Positions 11,389 through 22,050 of a stretch of DNA of 64,000 nucleotides are shown one piece after another. Position 1 is the stretch's first letter. Every line of letters starts with the position of its first letter. The stretch covers positions 262,851,562-262,915,561 of the forward strand of contig JARDYH010000003.1 of NCBI GenBank assembly GCA_029215795.1, written 5' to 3'. Under the pieces are notes generated by a model. It saw nothing but the letters and a program-made list of their open reading frames with translations, was not told where the DNA came from and searched no databases. Position numbers and translations under genes: made by a program. The DNA comes from Anniella stebbinsi. Its lineage: Eukaryota; Chordata; Lepidosauria; Squamata; Anniellidae.

Positions 11389-11528
11389 TACCACGAACCT
11401 GTGAAGAAGAATAGGCTGAGAAAAAGTTACTTTTTCAAGGTCAGCCAGTGAGCTTCATGGCTGAGTGGTGATTTGAACCTGGGTCTTACTGGTCCTAGTT
11501 CAACATTTTAACCACTACACCACACTGG
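11389..11528 (-). mobile_element. tRNA-derived SINE (family S2), partial
   Basis: Minus strand: the tRNA-like head ending near 11528 reads GTGGTGTAGTGGTTAAA (A box), then a B-box region (AGGTTCAAAT), then the body CATGAAGCTCACTGGCTGAC. Fuller copies of this family are at 35.2 and 46.1 kb. The 3' tail is missing. Confidence 0.75.
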
Positions 11529-11529
11529 A

Positions 11530-11857
11530 CAGGTTCGGACAATCAGCAGGGGAAACAACGCAGGGAAACAATGCAACCAGGATTACCCTAATTACCTGCG
11601 CCATGCTGCAGGTTGCTGTGTTGTCTGAATGTGGCACGCAGAGTGGGCGTAGTAACTTTTCCTGCAACCCACTGCAAGCCATGGGCTGTATAGTGGGTAA
11701 AATTCACTGTGCCTACACCGCGCACCAGGTTTGAACAACATGGCAACCCGCAATGTGGTGCGAATAATTAGGATAATCCCGGTCGTGCAGCCAGCACACG
11801 CAGGGGCAAATAACTGATGTTGCATTGTTTCCCCCACTGATTGTCTGAACCCAGCCA
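11530..11857. mobile_element. Palindromic MITE, hAT-like ends
   Basis: The left end GGTTCGGACAATCAGCAGGG and the reverse complement of the right end, GGTTCAGACAATCAGTGGGG, match at 17 of 20 bases. GGAAACAATGCAAC follows inside both ends. The end resembles the GGCTCAGTTCGGACAACA ends of the MITEs at 14.3, 39.6 and 51.6 kb. It was inserted at or beside the head of a SINE. No coding capacity. Confidence 0.7.
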
Positions 11858-12629
11858 CTGTCTATGACATTATCTGTTAGAATGGATTTAGACAACCATG
11901 AGTCTCTCAACCTTATTGTGCCTCTGATTGATTCATGGAGGCTTCTGACTGTATGATTGAAGCCTGTCCATCTGTTTCACCTTCCCTAGGTTTATAAAGA
12001 ATTCTTAAGTGGTTCCTAATCGGCCCTCAGTCATCTGAAGTGGGGACCTGTGAGGAAAAAATGTCCGCCAGTCCAGCCCTGTTCTCATCCCCCACAATCC
12101 TTTAAACCCTGAAGAGGCATTCTTCCACACAGTTTTTGCGGGGAGGGAACTGCATCCAGAAAATATATACCTGAAGGTGTAGACCTTCTAAGCCCAATCG
12201 ACCCTCCTCCAATAGGATTCTTTGAGCCCTGTGGAGCCACATTGGCTTTCCCAGCAAAGGATTGTTTAAAAACAGTGGTCTTCAACCTTTGTAGACCCGG
12301 GCCCCACCTGTAGTCCGAACCTGAATTGTAGGGCCCACTTCTTAGTTTCCTTCCACATGGTGGTGCCACTGGTGCGATCCACTCAGGGTTGTTGTGAGTC
12401 CTCTCCAGCTAGTGGAAGGCCAGTGCTTTAAAGTTTCACAGTAGCAGAATTGGGTGTAGAGGACATGCTCCTCCTTACCACTTAAATGATTTGTGGGGAG
12501 ATGTGTGTATCCTGTTGAGCCCTGCTCTTTTACACCTCAGGAAGTGACAAAGGGCTTGCTCCCTCCAGGTACTTAAAATGTCCAGGCCCAGCTGGCTGCG
12601 GTCCCACACCTGTGTGTTACTCTGTGCTA
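11858..12629. other. Unassigned intronic stretch
   Basis: No named repeat or exon. The segment 12275-12330 (GTGGTCTTCAACCTTTGTAG) resembles the end of a hAT-type element, but the partner end was not found. Confidence 0.4.
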
Positions 12630-12740
12630 ATGCTTGTGGGTTTCCTGTGGGCAGCTGGTTGACCCCTGTGTGAACAGAATGCTGGACTAGCTGGACCATT
12701 GGTGTGATCCAGCAGGGTTGTTCTTATGTTCTTCATGCTA
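12630..12740 (+). mobile_element. CR1-type LINE 3' tail (family B)
   Basis: Only the last roughly 110 bp of the family B 3' UTR is present: GAATGCTGGACTAGCTGGAC, then GTGATCCAGCAGGG and the terminal TTCTTATGTTCTT. Severely 5' truncated. Confidence 0.75.
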
Positions 12741-12949
12741 GGACTAGGCTACCACCACTTTGACCCCTTCATCCATATTTCCCCCCCTACTTCCCTTTCC
12801 CTTCCTCTCCGAATGTCACAGCTTGCTGTTTGCCCTAGCGCAGGAACGACAGTCCGTTCAGTCAATTTGAGGTTTGGTGGCACTGAACTGAGGAAGGACT
12901 ATCAAGTAATTGTAATGCACGTCTTGTGCTATTAGCTGTTGCCTTAGTG

Positions 12950-13241
12950 CAGCCTTCTCCAACCTGGTGTCCTGCAGATGTACTGGACTGCAAACCCCAT
13001 AATTCCCAGCCAGCGCTGTCATTGGCAAATAGCTCAATGGTAGAGCACATGCTTTGCATGCTGAAGGTCTCCAGTTCAATCCCCAGGATCTCCGGGCAGG
13101 GCTAGGAAAAATGTTTTCTGAAACCCTGGAGAGCCATTGCCAGTCAAGTCGACAATACTGGGATAGATTAGCCAATGGTCTGACTATGAACATAACAACG
13201 TTCCTTATTCTGCCTGGAGGGTACCAAGTTGGGAAAGGCTG
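12950..13241. mobile_element. hAT-type MITE (M1), split by a SINE
   Basis: Left arm 12950-13020 (CAGCCTTCTCCAACCTGGTG) and right arm 13211-13241 (GTACCAAGTTGGGAAAGGCT plus G) are the two ends of one M1 copy. The flanks CCTTAGTG and CCTTAGCA match at six of eight bases, the expected remains of an 8-bp duplication. A family S1 SINE sits in the centre, so the MITE is the older insertion. Confidence 0.8.
13024..13210 (+). mobile_element. tRNA-derived SINE (S1) inside a hAT MITE
   Basis: The head has ATAGCTCAATGGTAGAGCAC (A box region) and CAGTTCAATCC (B box), followed by the S1 body CCATTGCCAGTC and GACAATACTGGGATAG. It separates the two arms of the M1 MITE. Confidence 0.85.
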
Positions 13242-13456
13242 CCTTAGCAACTCCGGTTCTGAAGACAGCAGCACTTCAGTTTTTAAAAAAACACAATAAC
13301 TTGCCTACCTTTACCATAAATAAGAACATCCAATTTAAAATACCAAAATTGTCCAGGTTGTGAATGTGTATCTATTTATTTATTTATAAAATGATTTTTA
13401 TACTGTTTCATCCCTAACAAGAGCCCCCCCATCACTTTACTAAAGAACCAAACAAA

Positions 13457-13994
13457 GGCTCAGTTCACACAACACAACAATGCAGTGTAAAAACTCCACT
13501 CAACGGTGGAGTTTTTAGGAGGTACCACACATGTTCCAACTCCACTGTTGTGTGACTATTGTGTGGCTACCGTGGAGTTGAGTAAAATTCATTGTGACAT
13601 TTGAATGACAGTTCCTCTGCCCTCTCTCCTCTCCTGCTCCTCCTGATGGTATACCATCAGCCATTGCTCCAAAAAAACCCTCAATCCCAGTGGCTTTCCC
13701 AGAGGGGCATTCGCTCCTTTCGCCGCTCTTGCCAGGGAACTCTAGCCAGTGGGGAAACTCCACTCAATGCAGCAAGAAACTCCATGGAGCCCTCCAGACA
13801 ACACGCAACACAATGATTGTGCAGGAACTCTTTGCACAGCATGGATATTCAGCGTGGAGTGATTTTTTTATTTAAAAAACTCCACCATGGGGTGGAGTTT
13901 TCCCGCCAGACACCACATTTCTCAGTGGTGGTGTAACAACTCCATTGTGGAGTTCTAAAATCACTATTGAGAAATGTGTTGCCTGAACGGACTA
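13457..13994. mobile_element. MITE with hAT-like ends and internal palindromes
   Basis: Starts GGCTCAGTTCACACAACACA and ends, on the reverse strand, with AGTCCGTTCAGGCAACACAT. Several internal inverted pairs are built around ACTCCAC/GTGGAGT (13494-13517, 13885-13903), so single strands would fold heavily. There is no transposase frame; the open frames here are shadows of the palindromes. Confidence 0.65.
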
Positions 13995-14080
13995 AAATGT
14001 CAAATAATGGGAATTAAAACCAAATCCTTAAAATCAAGATTTTATACCTGAGGCTGACGTTTGGTAACACCTTACTTAAT

Positions 14081-14120
14081 TTGCTGCATTGAATCTGTTT
14101 TTGCTGCATTGAATCTGTTT
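14081..14120. repeat. Perfect 20-bp tandem duplication
   Basis: TTGCTGCATTGAATCTGTTT occurs twice head to tail with no mismatch, which suggests a recent local duplication. Confidence 0.9.
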
Positions 14121-14266
14121 TTGTAGTCTTTTGTGGAACCTCGCTTTTGATTTTTTATCATTGTTTTGCTTTATTTATGTGAGCAAAATCCCATTTTTTT
14201 AAAAAAAAATGCTTGTTTTGCATGCTAACAATACTTTGCAAGGTAGAAGTCCCTTGTCAACAACAT

Positions 14267-14493
14267 GGCTCAATTCGGACAACATGATAGTCAATGGTAG
14301 GTTGACTAACCCTAACCCTCACGCTAACCCTAAGGGACACTCCCCACACAACATGGTAATAAATAATCAACTGTGGTGTGGATGAGATCAGCGCTGAGTT
14401 AACTATGGCAGCATTCAGATGGCACAATAGTCAAAACAACTGACGATTGTTTCCCCCACACCAGTTGTTTATTGTGTCATTCGAATTGAGCCC
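14267..14493. mobile_element. Short MITE with hAT-like ends and telomere-like core
   Basis: Left end GGCTCAATTCGGACAACATG and right end reverse complement GGGCTCAATTCGAATGACAC share the GCTCAATTCG block and the following GACA. The interior at 14310-14333 contains three CTAACCCT units, the vertebrate telomere word. Length is about 227 bp. Confidence 0.7.
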
Positions 14494-14529
14494 ATCAGTT
14501 AAGGCATGACCTGTACCTAGTGGACATAA

Positions 14530-14840
14530 GGTGCTTCCAGATGGAAAGCTCTTTGCACTACTAGTCAAAATACATTGTGCAACTATTCTGTCTTTTCCTC
14601 CTTAATGTTTTTGTGTGTGTGTGGAAAGCAAATAAAAATAAAACAAAATTAGAAGCAGAGAACGTGTGTTATTGGGTGGATTTAAAATATAATAAATAAT
14701 ACATAAATAAAACATGGGAGGGTTATAAGATGAACATGACAATGTCTCGCCCCCCACCTACCTACCTACCTACCCACTCTGGTAAAATCTCATGAATGAG
14801 GCAGCGTGATTGCATGATAAAAGCCTCATCTGGAAGCATC
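14530..14840. mobile_element. Non-autonomous DNA element (family E)
   Basis: Begins GGTGCTTCCAGATGG and ends CTCATCTGGAAGCATCC, so the termini are inverted (GGTGCTTCCAGATG / CATCTGGAAGCATC). A second, longer copy is at 15912-16619, and an inverted partial copy near 21.4 kb. The interior includes a CTAC microsatellite at about 14757-14774. Confidence 0.65.
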
Positions 14841-15911
14841 CAGAGCTGCAAGATACCCTCCAACTCAGGGCGTGGAGAATGTGTCCTTTGTGCCCACAAA
14901 GATTACACGTGATTTGTTGGCATAACAATGAAACACAATTCCATTTGAATATGTTCTGTATTTCAAACATACCACAGCTTTTCCACTGGCCTTCTCCAGA
15001 CCAGTGCGTTTATTTTTCGTTGGCCTTGCGCTCTTTCTTTTCACAATTGCAAAGGTTTCAATTTTCGCCTGTGTCTTTTCTATGAAAATCCCTGGTATGT
15101 ATTCATATAAAATGTATTGTTCTCTGGGGCTTTCTTGGAGAAAAGCATTTGAGGTCCATATGAGAATGCAGTTCCCAGGAATTTGACTTCTGCTGAAGAG
15201 TGGCAGCTGATGTGAATTTGTTGGATCCTTAAGAAATTCCATGAAAATCCAAGCACACTTACTGATGAGAAGTGAGAGAGTTACTTGGTTACAGACAAAC
15301 TAGAGTAGTCCACTGCTGCCTTCTCCAGTGATATACTTTAGAGGAAATAATGCTAAATGAAATATTGCTGGTAAAAAAATAGTCTTGGTCATGTATTAAT
15401 GCTATAGAGCCCCCTGAGAAACAGGACACTGTTGATATGAGATGCTAATACAGGGCTGAGAAATATTTTGAAGAAGATTTCTGGCTCTCTTTGCACAGTT
15501 AGATAGCTAAATTAAATGCGCAGGTGTCATTACAACAAAGTATTTTAACATTCAGTAGTATTAATTTTCAGAATGTATAGTAGAGCTATTATCAATCTGT
15601 GCAACATGTAATTATAGTGTTTCTTTCGAAATGCTTGATTGCACAATGGGTGTGGAATTGGCTGCCTTCATTATAGCTTTGAATGATTGGGGTTGTTCTG
15701 TGTTGTTTTGTCAAGCAGATGAATGTATAGATAGTAATATGTATGCATGTTTGCCTTTCTATGGGAAAGGGCACCTGACTCCAAAAGTCATTAGTTGCTG
15801 GATTTGAAGAGAACTATAAAAAATTGCATCAGATAACAAACCTATGTCTGAAGGTGTGAGGAAGCAGAAGTGTTACAAATTTGGGCAAAACGTCATGTGT
15901 GACCAAATACT
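14841..15911. other. Unassigned intronic stretch
   Basis: About 1.1 kb without a named repeat or exon-like peptide. The overlapping frames at 14810-15242 on both strands show no known pattern. Confidence 0.5.
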
Positions 15912-16619
15912 GGGTGCTTCCAGACAGAGTACTCCAAGTATCTAGGACAATCACAATTACAATCATAAGAGATTGGCGTGGTTTGCACATAATGCTAACC
16001 CATGATATGTGTTATTGAATTCTAGGTTGTTGTGATGTGTTAATCATGGCCGCTCTAACAAACCATAGTTTGTTAACCACAGACCCAGAAAGAAAACCCA
16101 TGTTTTGTTGTTGGGTTGTGAATTAGGGGTTGTTTAAACCCTGAGTAGTCATTACATATAAACCCAGAACTGTGAGGTGTTCGTGTGTTGTTTCATCATG
16201 CTACAGAGGCATTGGGCAAGAGCAGTCAAAAAACCAACTGCTCTATATGCCAGTACTACAGCGCCACAAAGGCATTAGGGAACTAGGAGGGAGCAGGTGA
16301 AGGAGGAGAGAAACAAACAACCCAGGGATTGAGAAAACAAATCATGGTTTGTTTGATCATCTGCCAGACAAACCCTGGGTAGGGCAACAAACTTTGGGTT
16401 AAATAAACCATGGGTTAGCATTATGTGTGAACCAGATCATTGTGCAGCTATTCCATCTTTTCCTCCTTAATGGATATTTTTGTGGAAAGAGAAAAAATGG
16501 GAAAAGCAGTGGGAAAACACAAGAGGGGACAACTTGAAGATACCGATGTCTGGAACCCCCATGAAATTATGTTAATGACATGGGCTGATTACATAACAAA
16601 AGCCTCATCTGGAAGCACC
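15912..16619. mobile_element. Family E element split by a second MITE
   Basis: The outer ends GGTGCTTCCAGACAG (15912) and CTCATCTGGAAGCACC (to about 16618) match the family E copy at 14.5 kb. The shared body word GCTATTCCATCTTTTCCTCC resumes at 16447, right after the inner element (15980-16433). The interruption is therefore a later insertion. Confidence 0.65.
15980..16433. mobile_element. Palindromic MITE inside family E copy
   Basis: Left end GGTTTGCACATAATGCTAAC and right end reverse complement GGTTCACACATAATGCTAAC differ at two or three positions. AACCATGG-like words recur inside. Non-coding. Confidence 0.7.
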
Positions 16620-17099
16620 TTTCACACTTTTGTGCAAGTTAACTATTGGGCAGGCCCAGTTAATTCAGCAAAATTAAGGCTTTTGTCTTCTCATTTTGAA
16701 CAAATTCAAGGTGTGGTGGATATTCTCCCCCTTCAGAAATGTTCCATTTGTCCAAAAGTTTTCCTAAAATATCTGAAATGGGTTTCTTTTGTTCTCCTTA
16801 CTCTCTCCTGCTATATATCTGAAGGGCTTCCTTATCCCATGTATAAGACCCCCTCTACAAGAATTCGGTTTGACGCCTGGTTCTCCGATTATGTGCTTCT
16901 TCTCGGAAGCGCTTTATGGTAAATGTGATTATACGCGGGAGGTGATTGAGTGCACAACTGGTGGCCTTACCGGTTGTTTGAAATGCGCTTTAGAAGTAGT
17001 TAATGCGGAGAATCACTTGTTTACATAGTCAAAATGTGCTTTAACGGGCCGCTGAGGCGCATTCGATAATGCGCATAATCGAATAGATAACGCCTCACC
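16620..17099. other. Unassigned intronic stretch
   Basis: The plus frames at 16440-16922 and 16789-17028 run across this region but overlap the MITE and show no conserved family pattern. The boundary near 17040-17135 has the direct repeat TTAATGAGACTTGAA twice. Confidence 0.45.
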
Positions 17100-17139
17100 T
17101 TAATGAGACTTGAATCACGTTAATGAGACTTGAAAGAGC

Positions 17140-17560
17140 TTTAAACCTCATGTAGAGGCAGCCAAAATCTGTAGGATCATCACCTGAGGTCCTACTCTGG
17201 ATGTTCCCACCTTCAAAGGTTTGGTTGTGTGCTGACCAGAGGATGGGCCTTTTCTGTGTTGGGGTCCCAACGGCAGAACACCCTCTCCAGAAATCACATT
17301 CAGCATTGAGCCTTCTATCTTTTAAGTTCCAAGTCACAGTGGTCTTATTTTCTAGATTGTTTTGTGAATGGTTCTACCACCACCACCACCACCACCATTA
17401 TCTTATTTCTGTCTCTATTTCTTTTTCTGTTTGTGTGGCTGCATGGATTTAGTTTGTTTTTATTTGGATTTTATTGTGCATTTTTTTTACCCTGTTTCGG
17501 TAAGCTGCCGTTGAGGCTTGGTAGCAGAAGGGTATAAATGTTTTAAATGAAATACAGAAA
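17140..17560 (+). mobile_element. Old L2-like LINE 3' region
   Basis: Decayed RT C-terminal and 3' UTR region; the end reads GTAAGCTGCCGTTGAGGCTT, then a GGTATAAATG-type tail, as in other L2-type tails in this window (36.1 and 18.2 kb). A CAC microsatellite at 17376-17397 lies inside. No intact frame remains. Confidence 0.5.
17376..17397. repeat. (ACC)n microsatellite
   Basis: Seven uninterrupted ACC units. Confidence 0.9.
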
Positions 17561-17979
17561 TAGCTGTCACCCACACCAGGCTTTCTGAGGCATTGGCCGG
17601 GAAATGGGAAATCTATACCTCTTCTGCCGTTACATTATGCATTGTCTCAATTAACCATCATCATCATAATCATAAACTCCTAAGCCTCGATTCTGTCTTC
17701 CACCTTAGAAAGGTGGATTTGCAACTTGCACAGCATTGTTCTGTGTTTAGCAGAGGCTAGAAGAAAGAAAATGAGTGTGTTGCATTGCACAGTAGGGGAG
17801 AAAATGAGCAGGTAGAGGGCATAGATGAGTTGGGCCTGAATTTCCTCTTAATTCTTTGCAAGGCTGGCCTGTGCGGTGTGTTGGTATGTGTGCACACCTT
17901 TAAAAAAAAAAGATGCATTTACTCACTTCCAGTCAGACAAATTGTAATGGTTGAGCAGGAAGGGGGAACATAGGAAATG
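17561..17979. other. Unassigned intronic stretch
   Basis: Nothing recognisable besides short homopolymers. Confidence 0.5.
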
Positions 17980-18137
17980 CTTCTGTGTCAGGGTTTTTGC
18001 CCATTTAGCCCAGTCTTCTCTACTCTGTTGAAAGGTCTTTTCCCTTCGCCTACCTGCTACCTGATCTTTTTGACCTGGAGATGCCAGGTATTGAACCTGC
18101 ATGCAAAGAGCATGTTCTACTGCCGAGCTGTGGCCCC
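17980..18137 (-). mobile_element. tRNA-derived SINE (S1)
   Basis: On the minus strand the head at 18137 reads GCTCGGCAGTAGAACATGC, then AGGTTCAATACCTGGC (B box), then the S1 body ending in GGGCTAAATGG. 3' tail partly lost. Confidence 0.7.
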
Positions 18138-18265
18138 GATTTCCTTCCAGGTTTCTGTCCCCTGCGTCTTTGTATTTGATTACCGTAAGCCACGTTGGGA
18201 GGGCTTCTGCCTTGAAAAGGCGACCAAGGAATGTTCTAAATAAAAAGGTAAATTAAATAAATTTG
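18138..18265 (+). mobile_element. LINE 3' tail, L2/CR1-like
   Basis: The tail GTAAGCCACGTTGGGAGGGC followed by AAATAAAAAGGTAAATTAAA is the usual end of L2-type elements in reptiles. Only the last about 130 bp is present. It abuts the SINE on the opposite strand. Confidence 0.5.
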
Positions 18266-19104
18266 CCGCATTTTTAAATGGTAGCTTCAGAAGTAAGTCA
18301 GCATTGCAGGGCCAAAGTTGATAGCAAAATAGTGCATGAAGGAGCATGGTACACTCAATGCAGACTCGCAAGGCGAACGTGGGAGCCTTTCGGGCGCAGA
18401 GTTCTTTTTGGGATCCACCTTTAGCTCGGTTCTAGCTGGGTTAAAGAAGTTTAGATTATTTTAGATCAGTTTAGAAGCAGCCAACAAGGAAATCAATATC
18501 CAGCAAACGCTACAAATCTAAAAATAGGTTAAACATCCTTACTATTTACCTTTTATTGACTGTGCAGCCTGCCCACCTCCCTGAGTGAGCAGAAATGGCC
18601 CAAGAATCACATGACAGAAACTACGTCATAATGTGATAGAAACTGCATTTCTAGAGTCCCAACACTGGAAAGCTGTTACTAGCTGGTTCAGCCTTTTTTT
18701 TTTCCCGCTCTGAAGTTGCTGTACAAAGGGTATTATATCCACAGCAATGGACTAAGAAGCAGAAAAAAAATTGTACCAAGATAACCTGAATTCTGCAAGA
18801 TGACTAGGTTATGGAGATTATGCCAATTTGCACGATTTCTCCTAGTCTGCTGCTGCTTGTTATGGGAAGGTGCCATACAGGGCACTAAAGCCCAACTCCA
18901 GTGTGCAACTACTAGGCAGTTGCACACATTTCTATGTATACATTCATTATTTTTGTTTAAAATGAAAAACAAGTTACAGCATAGAAGCTTGATTCTGTGT
19001 CCAGTATCACGTTCTCCAGCCTTTCTGTGCTTTTACAGAACAGTGGCATAGATAGAGTAGAGGCATGACCTTATAGTGCTCATGCTGCTTGATTGAGTTC
19101 CCAC
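18266..19104. other. Unassigned intronic stretch
   Basis: No exon or named repeat. Frames at 18733-19051 on both strands overlap and look like chance. Confidence 0.5.
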
Positions 19105-19293
19105 TGAGGGGCTGTGGGTCAATGGTAGAGCACCTGTCTTGCATGCAGAAGATCCCAGGTTCGATCCTTGCATCTCCAGGTAGGGCTGGAAAAACACCTG
19201 CTTGAAACCATGGAGAGCTGCTGAAAGTGAGTGTAGACGATACTGGGCTAGGTGAACCAAGGGTCTGATTCAGCATCATGCTTCCTATGTTCT
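19105..19293 (+). mobile_element. tRNA-derived SINE (S1)
   Basis: One of the best S1 copies: GGGTCAATGGTAGAGCACC (A box region), CCAGGTTCGATCC (B box), CATCTCCAGGTAGGGCTGG, GACGATACTGGGCTAGG and the end CTTCCTATGTTCTT. An M1 MITE follows within about 10 bp. Confidence 0.85.
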
Positions 19294-19302
19294 TGGTTAG
19301 GG

Positions 19303-19409
19303 CAGCCTTCCCAAACTGGTACCCTCCAGATGTGTTGGACTACAATACATATGGAGAGCCATCATTCCTCAGGCAGCATGGCCATTGGGCACCAGGTGGG
19401 GAAGGCTAT
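19303..19409. mobile_element. hAT-type MITE (M1)
   Basis: CAGCCTTCCCAAACTGGTAC at the left and GGGCACCAGGTGGGGAAGGC at the right are the M1 ends. The flanks GGTTAGGG and TGTTAGGA share GTTAGG, a decayed 8-bp duplication. Confidence 0.75.
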
Positions 19410-21215
19410 GTTAGGATATATGTTGGCATCTTCCAAGTCAGACTTAATGTTTCCCCCTGTGAATGTCTTAATCACACATTACCTGGATGGGTTAAGTAAA
19501 ATTTCCAGAGCTGCTTAGAGAGTTGCTCAGGCTAGAGTTTTCAGTTTTGGCAATGCAAAAATAAATAAATAAATGTACAGCTGTGTTTTTGTAACCAGGT
19601 CACGACTCACGAGCACTCGCTCACGCTCCATTCCCAAAGCCTGTCCTAGCCAACACATTTGTACAGGGTCTGTTTTTCAGGTCTCAATGAGAGTGTTAAC
19701 CTTGTTTGGGGGCATGTATAGAGTGGTGAGTCTTGAGGTCATGAACCATCAGTACTGCACAGCATCCTCTGATTGTTTCAGAAAGAGAAAAACTGAGCAC
19801 CGTAAACCAAGTGGGGAAACATAGCTGAGCAGTAGAGTAGGTTTCATGAAGAAGGTTACAGGTTCAGCCACTGACATCTTCAGTTTAGAAAAGGATCAGG
19901 TAGCAGATGAGGGAAAGTAGGTGAGGAAGCAGCGGGTAAATTGAAAACATGTTAAGGAATTATTATAATTGCCAGCTTGTTCTGAGTATCTTGGGCTTTT
20001 GATTCAACTTTGGGCCAATGGTTAATTAGAAGGCCAAATATTAGCTTGACTAACACCAACTGTTGGCTTTTTATGGCTTACATGAGATTTAGAATACAAG
20101 GAAGAGTCTGTGAGGTAAAGGCTTCTGTCTGCAGGCCTAAAGGCCTCCATTTCAAGCCCATGTGTGTGGTATGGAGTTGATGTTGTGATTAATTATAGAG
20201 ATCCAGTTCATGAACACTTTGGAGAAGAGAAATACAGTCTTGTTTGTGGTGGTTGTCTCAGGGGCCACCTACAAATTAAATTCTTAATTATAAACAGATG
20301 TCAGGCTACCTATTTGTGGATACCAAATGGCTAAGAATTGGATTACTTGGGCTTCCTAAACTAGTGGCTATCTGAGGATTTTGTCTAACATGACTTCCTT
20401 GTGTTCAAGCAAGGTCTTTCTCTTTTTGCTTATACTCACAATATGCATTGAAATCTCTGTATGAATAATAGGTTCCTAGAAGAAATGCCTTTAATGGCAT
20501 TCATCAACATTTCTACAATTTAGACTCCAATCCTTTGGACGTGTAACATTAAATTTGGTAGAATTTACTTTTGAGTACAAAGACATAGAGGCAGGCTGCT
20601 AAGTGTGGGGAACCCCTTCCAAAAGAGAAAGTAATGTTGTCCATGCATTTAAACATGGGTGTTCCCCCCATGAACGTTATCTCATTGGAAAAGCGAAGAT
20701 GCTGGAAATTAAGCTCTGTTGAAAGTGTGTTACAGTTAGGAAGTAATTAGAAAATACTGACAAGATTAAATGTTGAAAGAAGAAGCATTTGAAGGGACAA
20801 AAAATAGCTTAGAGAGTCTAGCTTAGAGATTAATTCAGAAGAAATCGTGTGGTGTCACCTGAGAGCATCGGAGCTCTTAATTATGTCTCATTTTGATAGC
20901 GAAACACCTGCTGGGACTCGTCGGGTTCTCAAGTATTTATTTCAAATGAATGAAAGAAACAAAAGCAGCTTTGGAATCCTCATATAGCCCTTTATCAACT
21001 CTGTAGGAAGTTGTGATGCCAGACTGATACAGGAAAGAGCAAAGTGCAAAGTGATCCTGAATTGCTTTTGAAGTCTGTAAGATTTTACAAAAACGATGCT
21101 CATGTTCTGTTCACTGGGCTAGTGTATCGTAGAGTTCTTCCATATGAGGCTCTTACTGTGCAATTGCCCCTGCCTCAAACATGGAATTTTTTACATGGGG
21201 TCCAGACTTTGGGCT
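19410..21215. other. Unassigned intronic stretch
   Basis: About 1.8 kb with no repeat that I can name and no exon-like peptide. A short AAAT run lies at 19560-19573. Confidence 0.5.
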
Positions 21216-21600
21216 TATGCAGAAAACGTGCTAAGCCATGATTAAACCACTAACCCTTTTGCGGCAAAAGGTTAGTGAGCATATTTAAACCATGGTTAGG
21301 TGTTCACATGACACGCTGAGTCATGGTTCACGCGATACGCTAAGCCCTAATGTTTAGCTCAAAATACTTAACCAGCGTGGCTTAGTGTGTCATCTAAACA
21401 TGGTCATTGTCTTCCATTTGCAACCCTCCTGTGTTTTCCCACCGCTGCTTCCTTCTCTTTTCTTACCTGAGAACAAAAATCCATTACGGAGGAAAGGACA
21501 GAATAGCTGCACAATGCCTTTTGATTGGTAGCACTTGGAGCCGTTTCTCTGGAAGCATGCTTAATGTGTGCCTGCTCTAGGTTAACCCTTTTGGTTATTG
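21216..21600. mobile_element. Composite of two DNA-element remnants
   Basis: 21222-21412 matches the MITE at 43868-44050 (GCTAAGCCATG, GGTTAGTGAGC, ATGTTTAGCTCAAAAT in the same order). 21413-21590 is an inverted partial copy of family E (GAAAGGACAGAATAGCTGCA, then CTCTGGAAGCATGC). The first was probably inserted into the second. Confidence 0.5.
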
Positions 21601-21801
21601 AAGTCCTCAGGGGAGGCTTTCCTTGGAATCCCTTCAAGTTCAGAGACTGGTAGCTACATGGAGCAAAGCCTTCTTGGTATTGGTGCTGTACCTTTGGAAA
21701 TGGGAAGGTTCACTCTGTCCAGTTCCTTTTGACTTTCAGGGAATCAGAGAAGAGCCAAGCAATTGAAAGGATTCTGATTTGTTTGCTGAGATTCTCTAAA
21801 T

Positions 21802-21932
21802 CATGGGTGGGCAGAAGGTAGATCTCCTGATGTTTTGGGCTTCAACTCCAAGCATTCCTGACCGTGCTGGCAGAGGCTTCTGGGAGTTGAAATCCCAAAC
21901 ATCTGAAGATCTACTTTCTCTGGCCATCCCTG
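21802..21932. mobile_element. hAT-type MITE with perfect 8-bp TSD
   Basis: CTCTAAAT flanks the element at 21794-21801 and 21933-21940. Ends CATGGGTGGGCAGA and, reversed, CAGGGATGGCCAGA are inverted. The palindromic interior (TTTTGGGCTTCAACTCC / GGGAGTTGAAATCCCAAAC) resembles M1, but the outer ends differ, so it is a related family. Confidence 0.85.
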
Positions 21933-22004
21933 CTCTAAATGTCTGTTTCATGCTCCTTTTTATGCTAGGTTTTTTTGTGTTGTGTGTGTGTGTGTGTTGT
22001 GTGT

Positions 22005-22050
22005 GTGATGTTGCTTCTATGTATATTGTGATGTTGCTTCTATGTATATT
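22005..22050. repeat. Perfect 23-bp tandem duplication
   Basis: Two exact copies of a unit starting GTGATGTTGCTTCTATG, directly after a TG-rich run (21976-22007). Confidence 0.9.

Noticed and set aside
13028..13090. tRNA gene
   Set aside because: The A and B boxes belong to a SINE head; stems of a functional cloverleaf are broken and a SINE body follows. The same holds for the other SINE heads at 3.7, 19.1, 35.4, 46.3, 50.9 and 62.4 kb.
16440..16922. 160-codon open frame as a gene or exon
   Set aside because: Its first part is family E transposon text and there are no matching splice signals or conserved residues.
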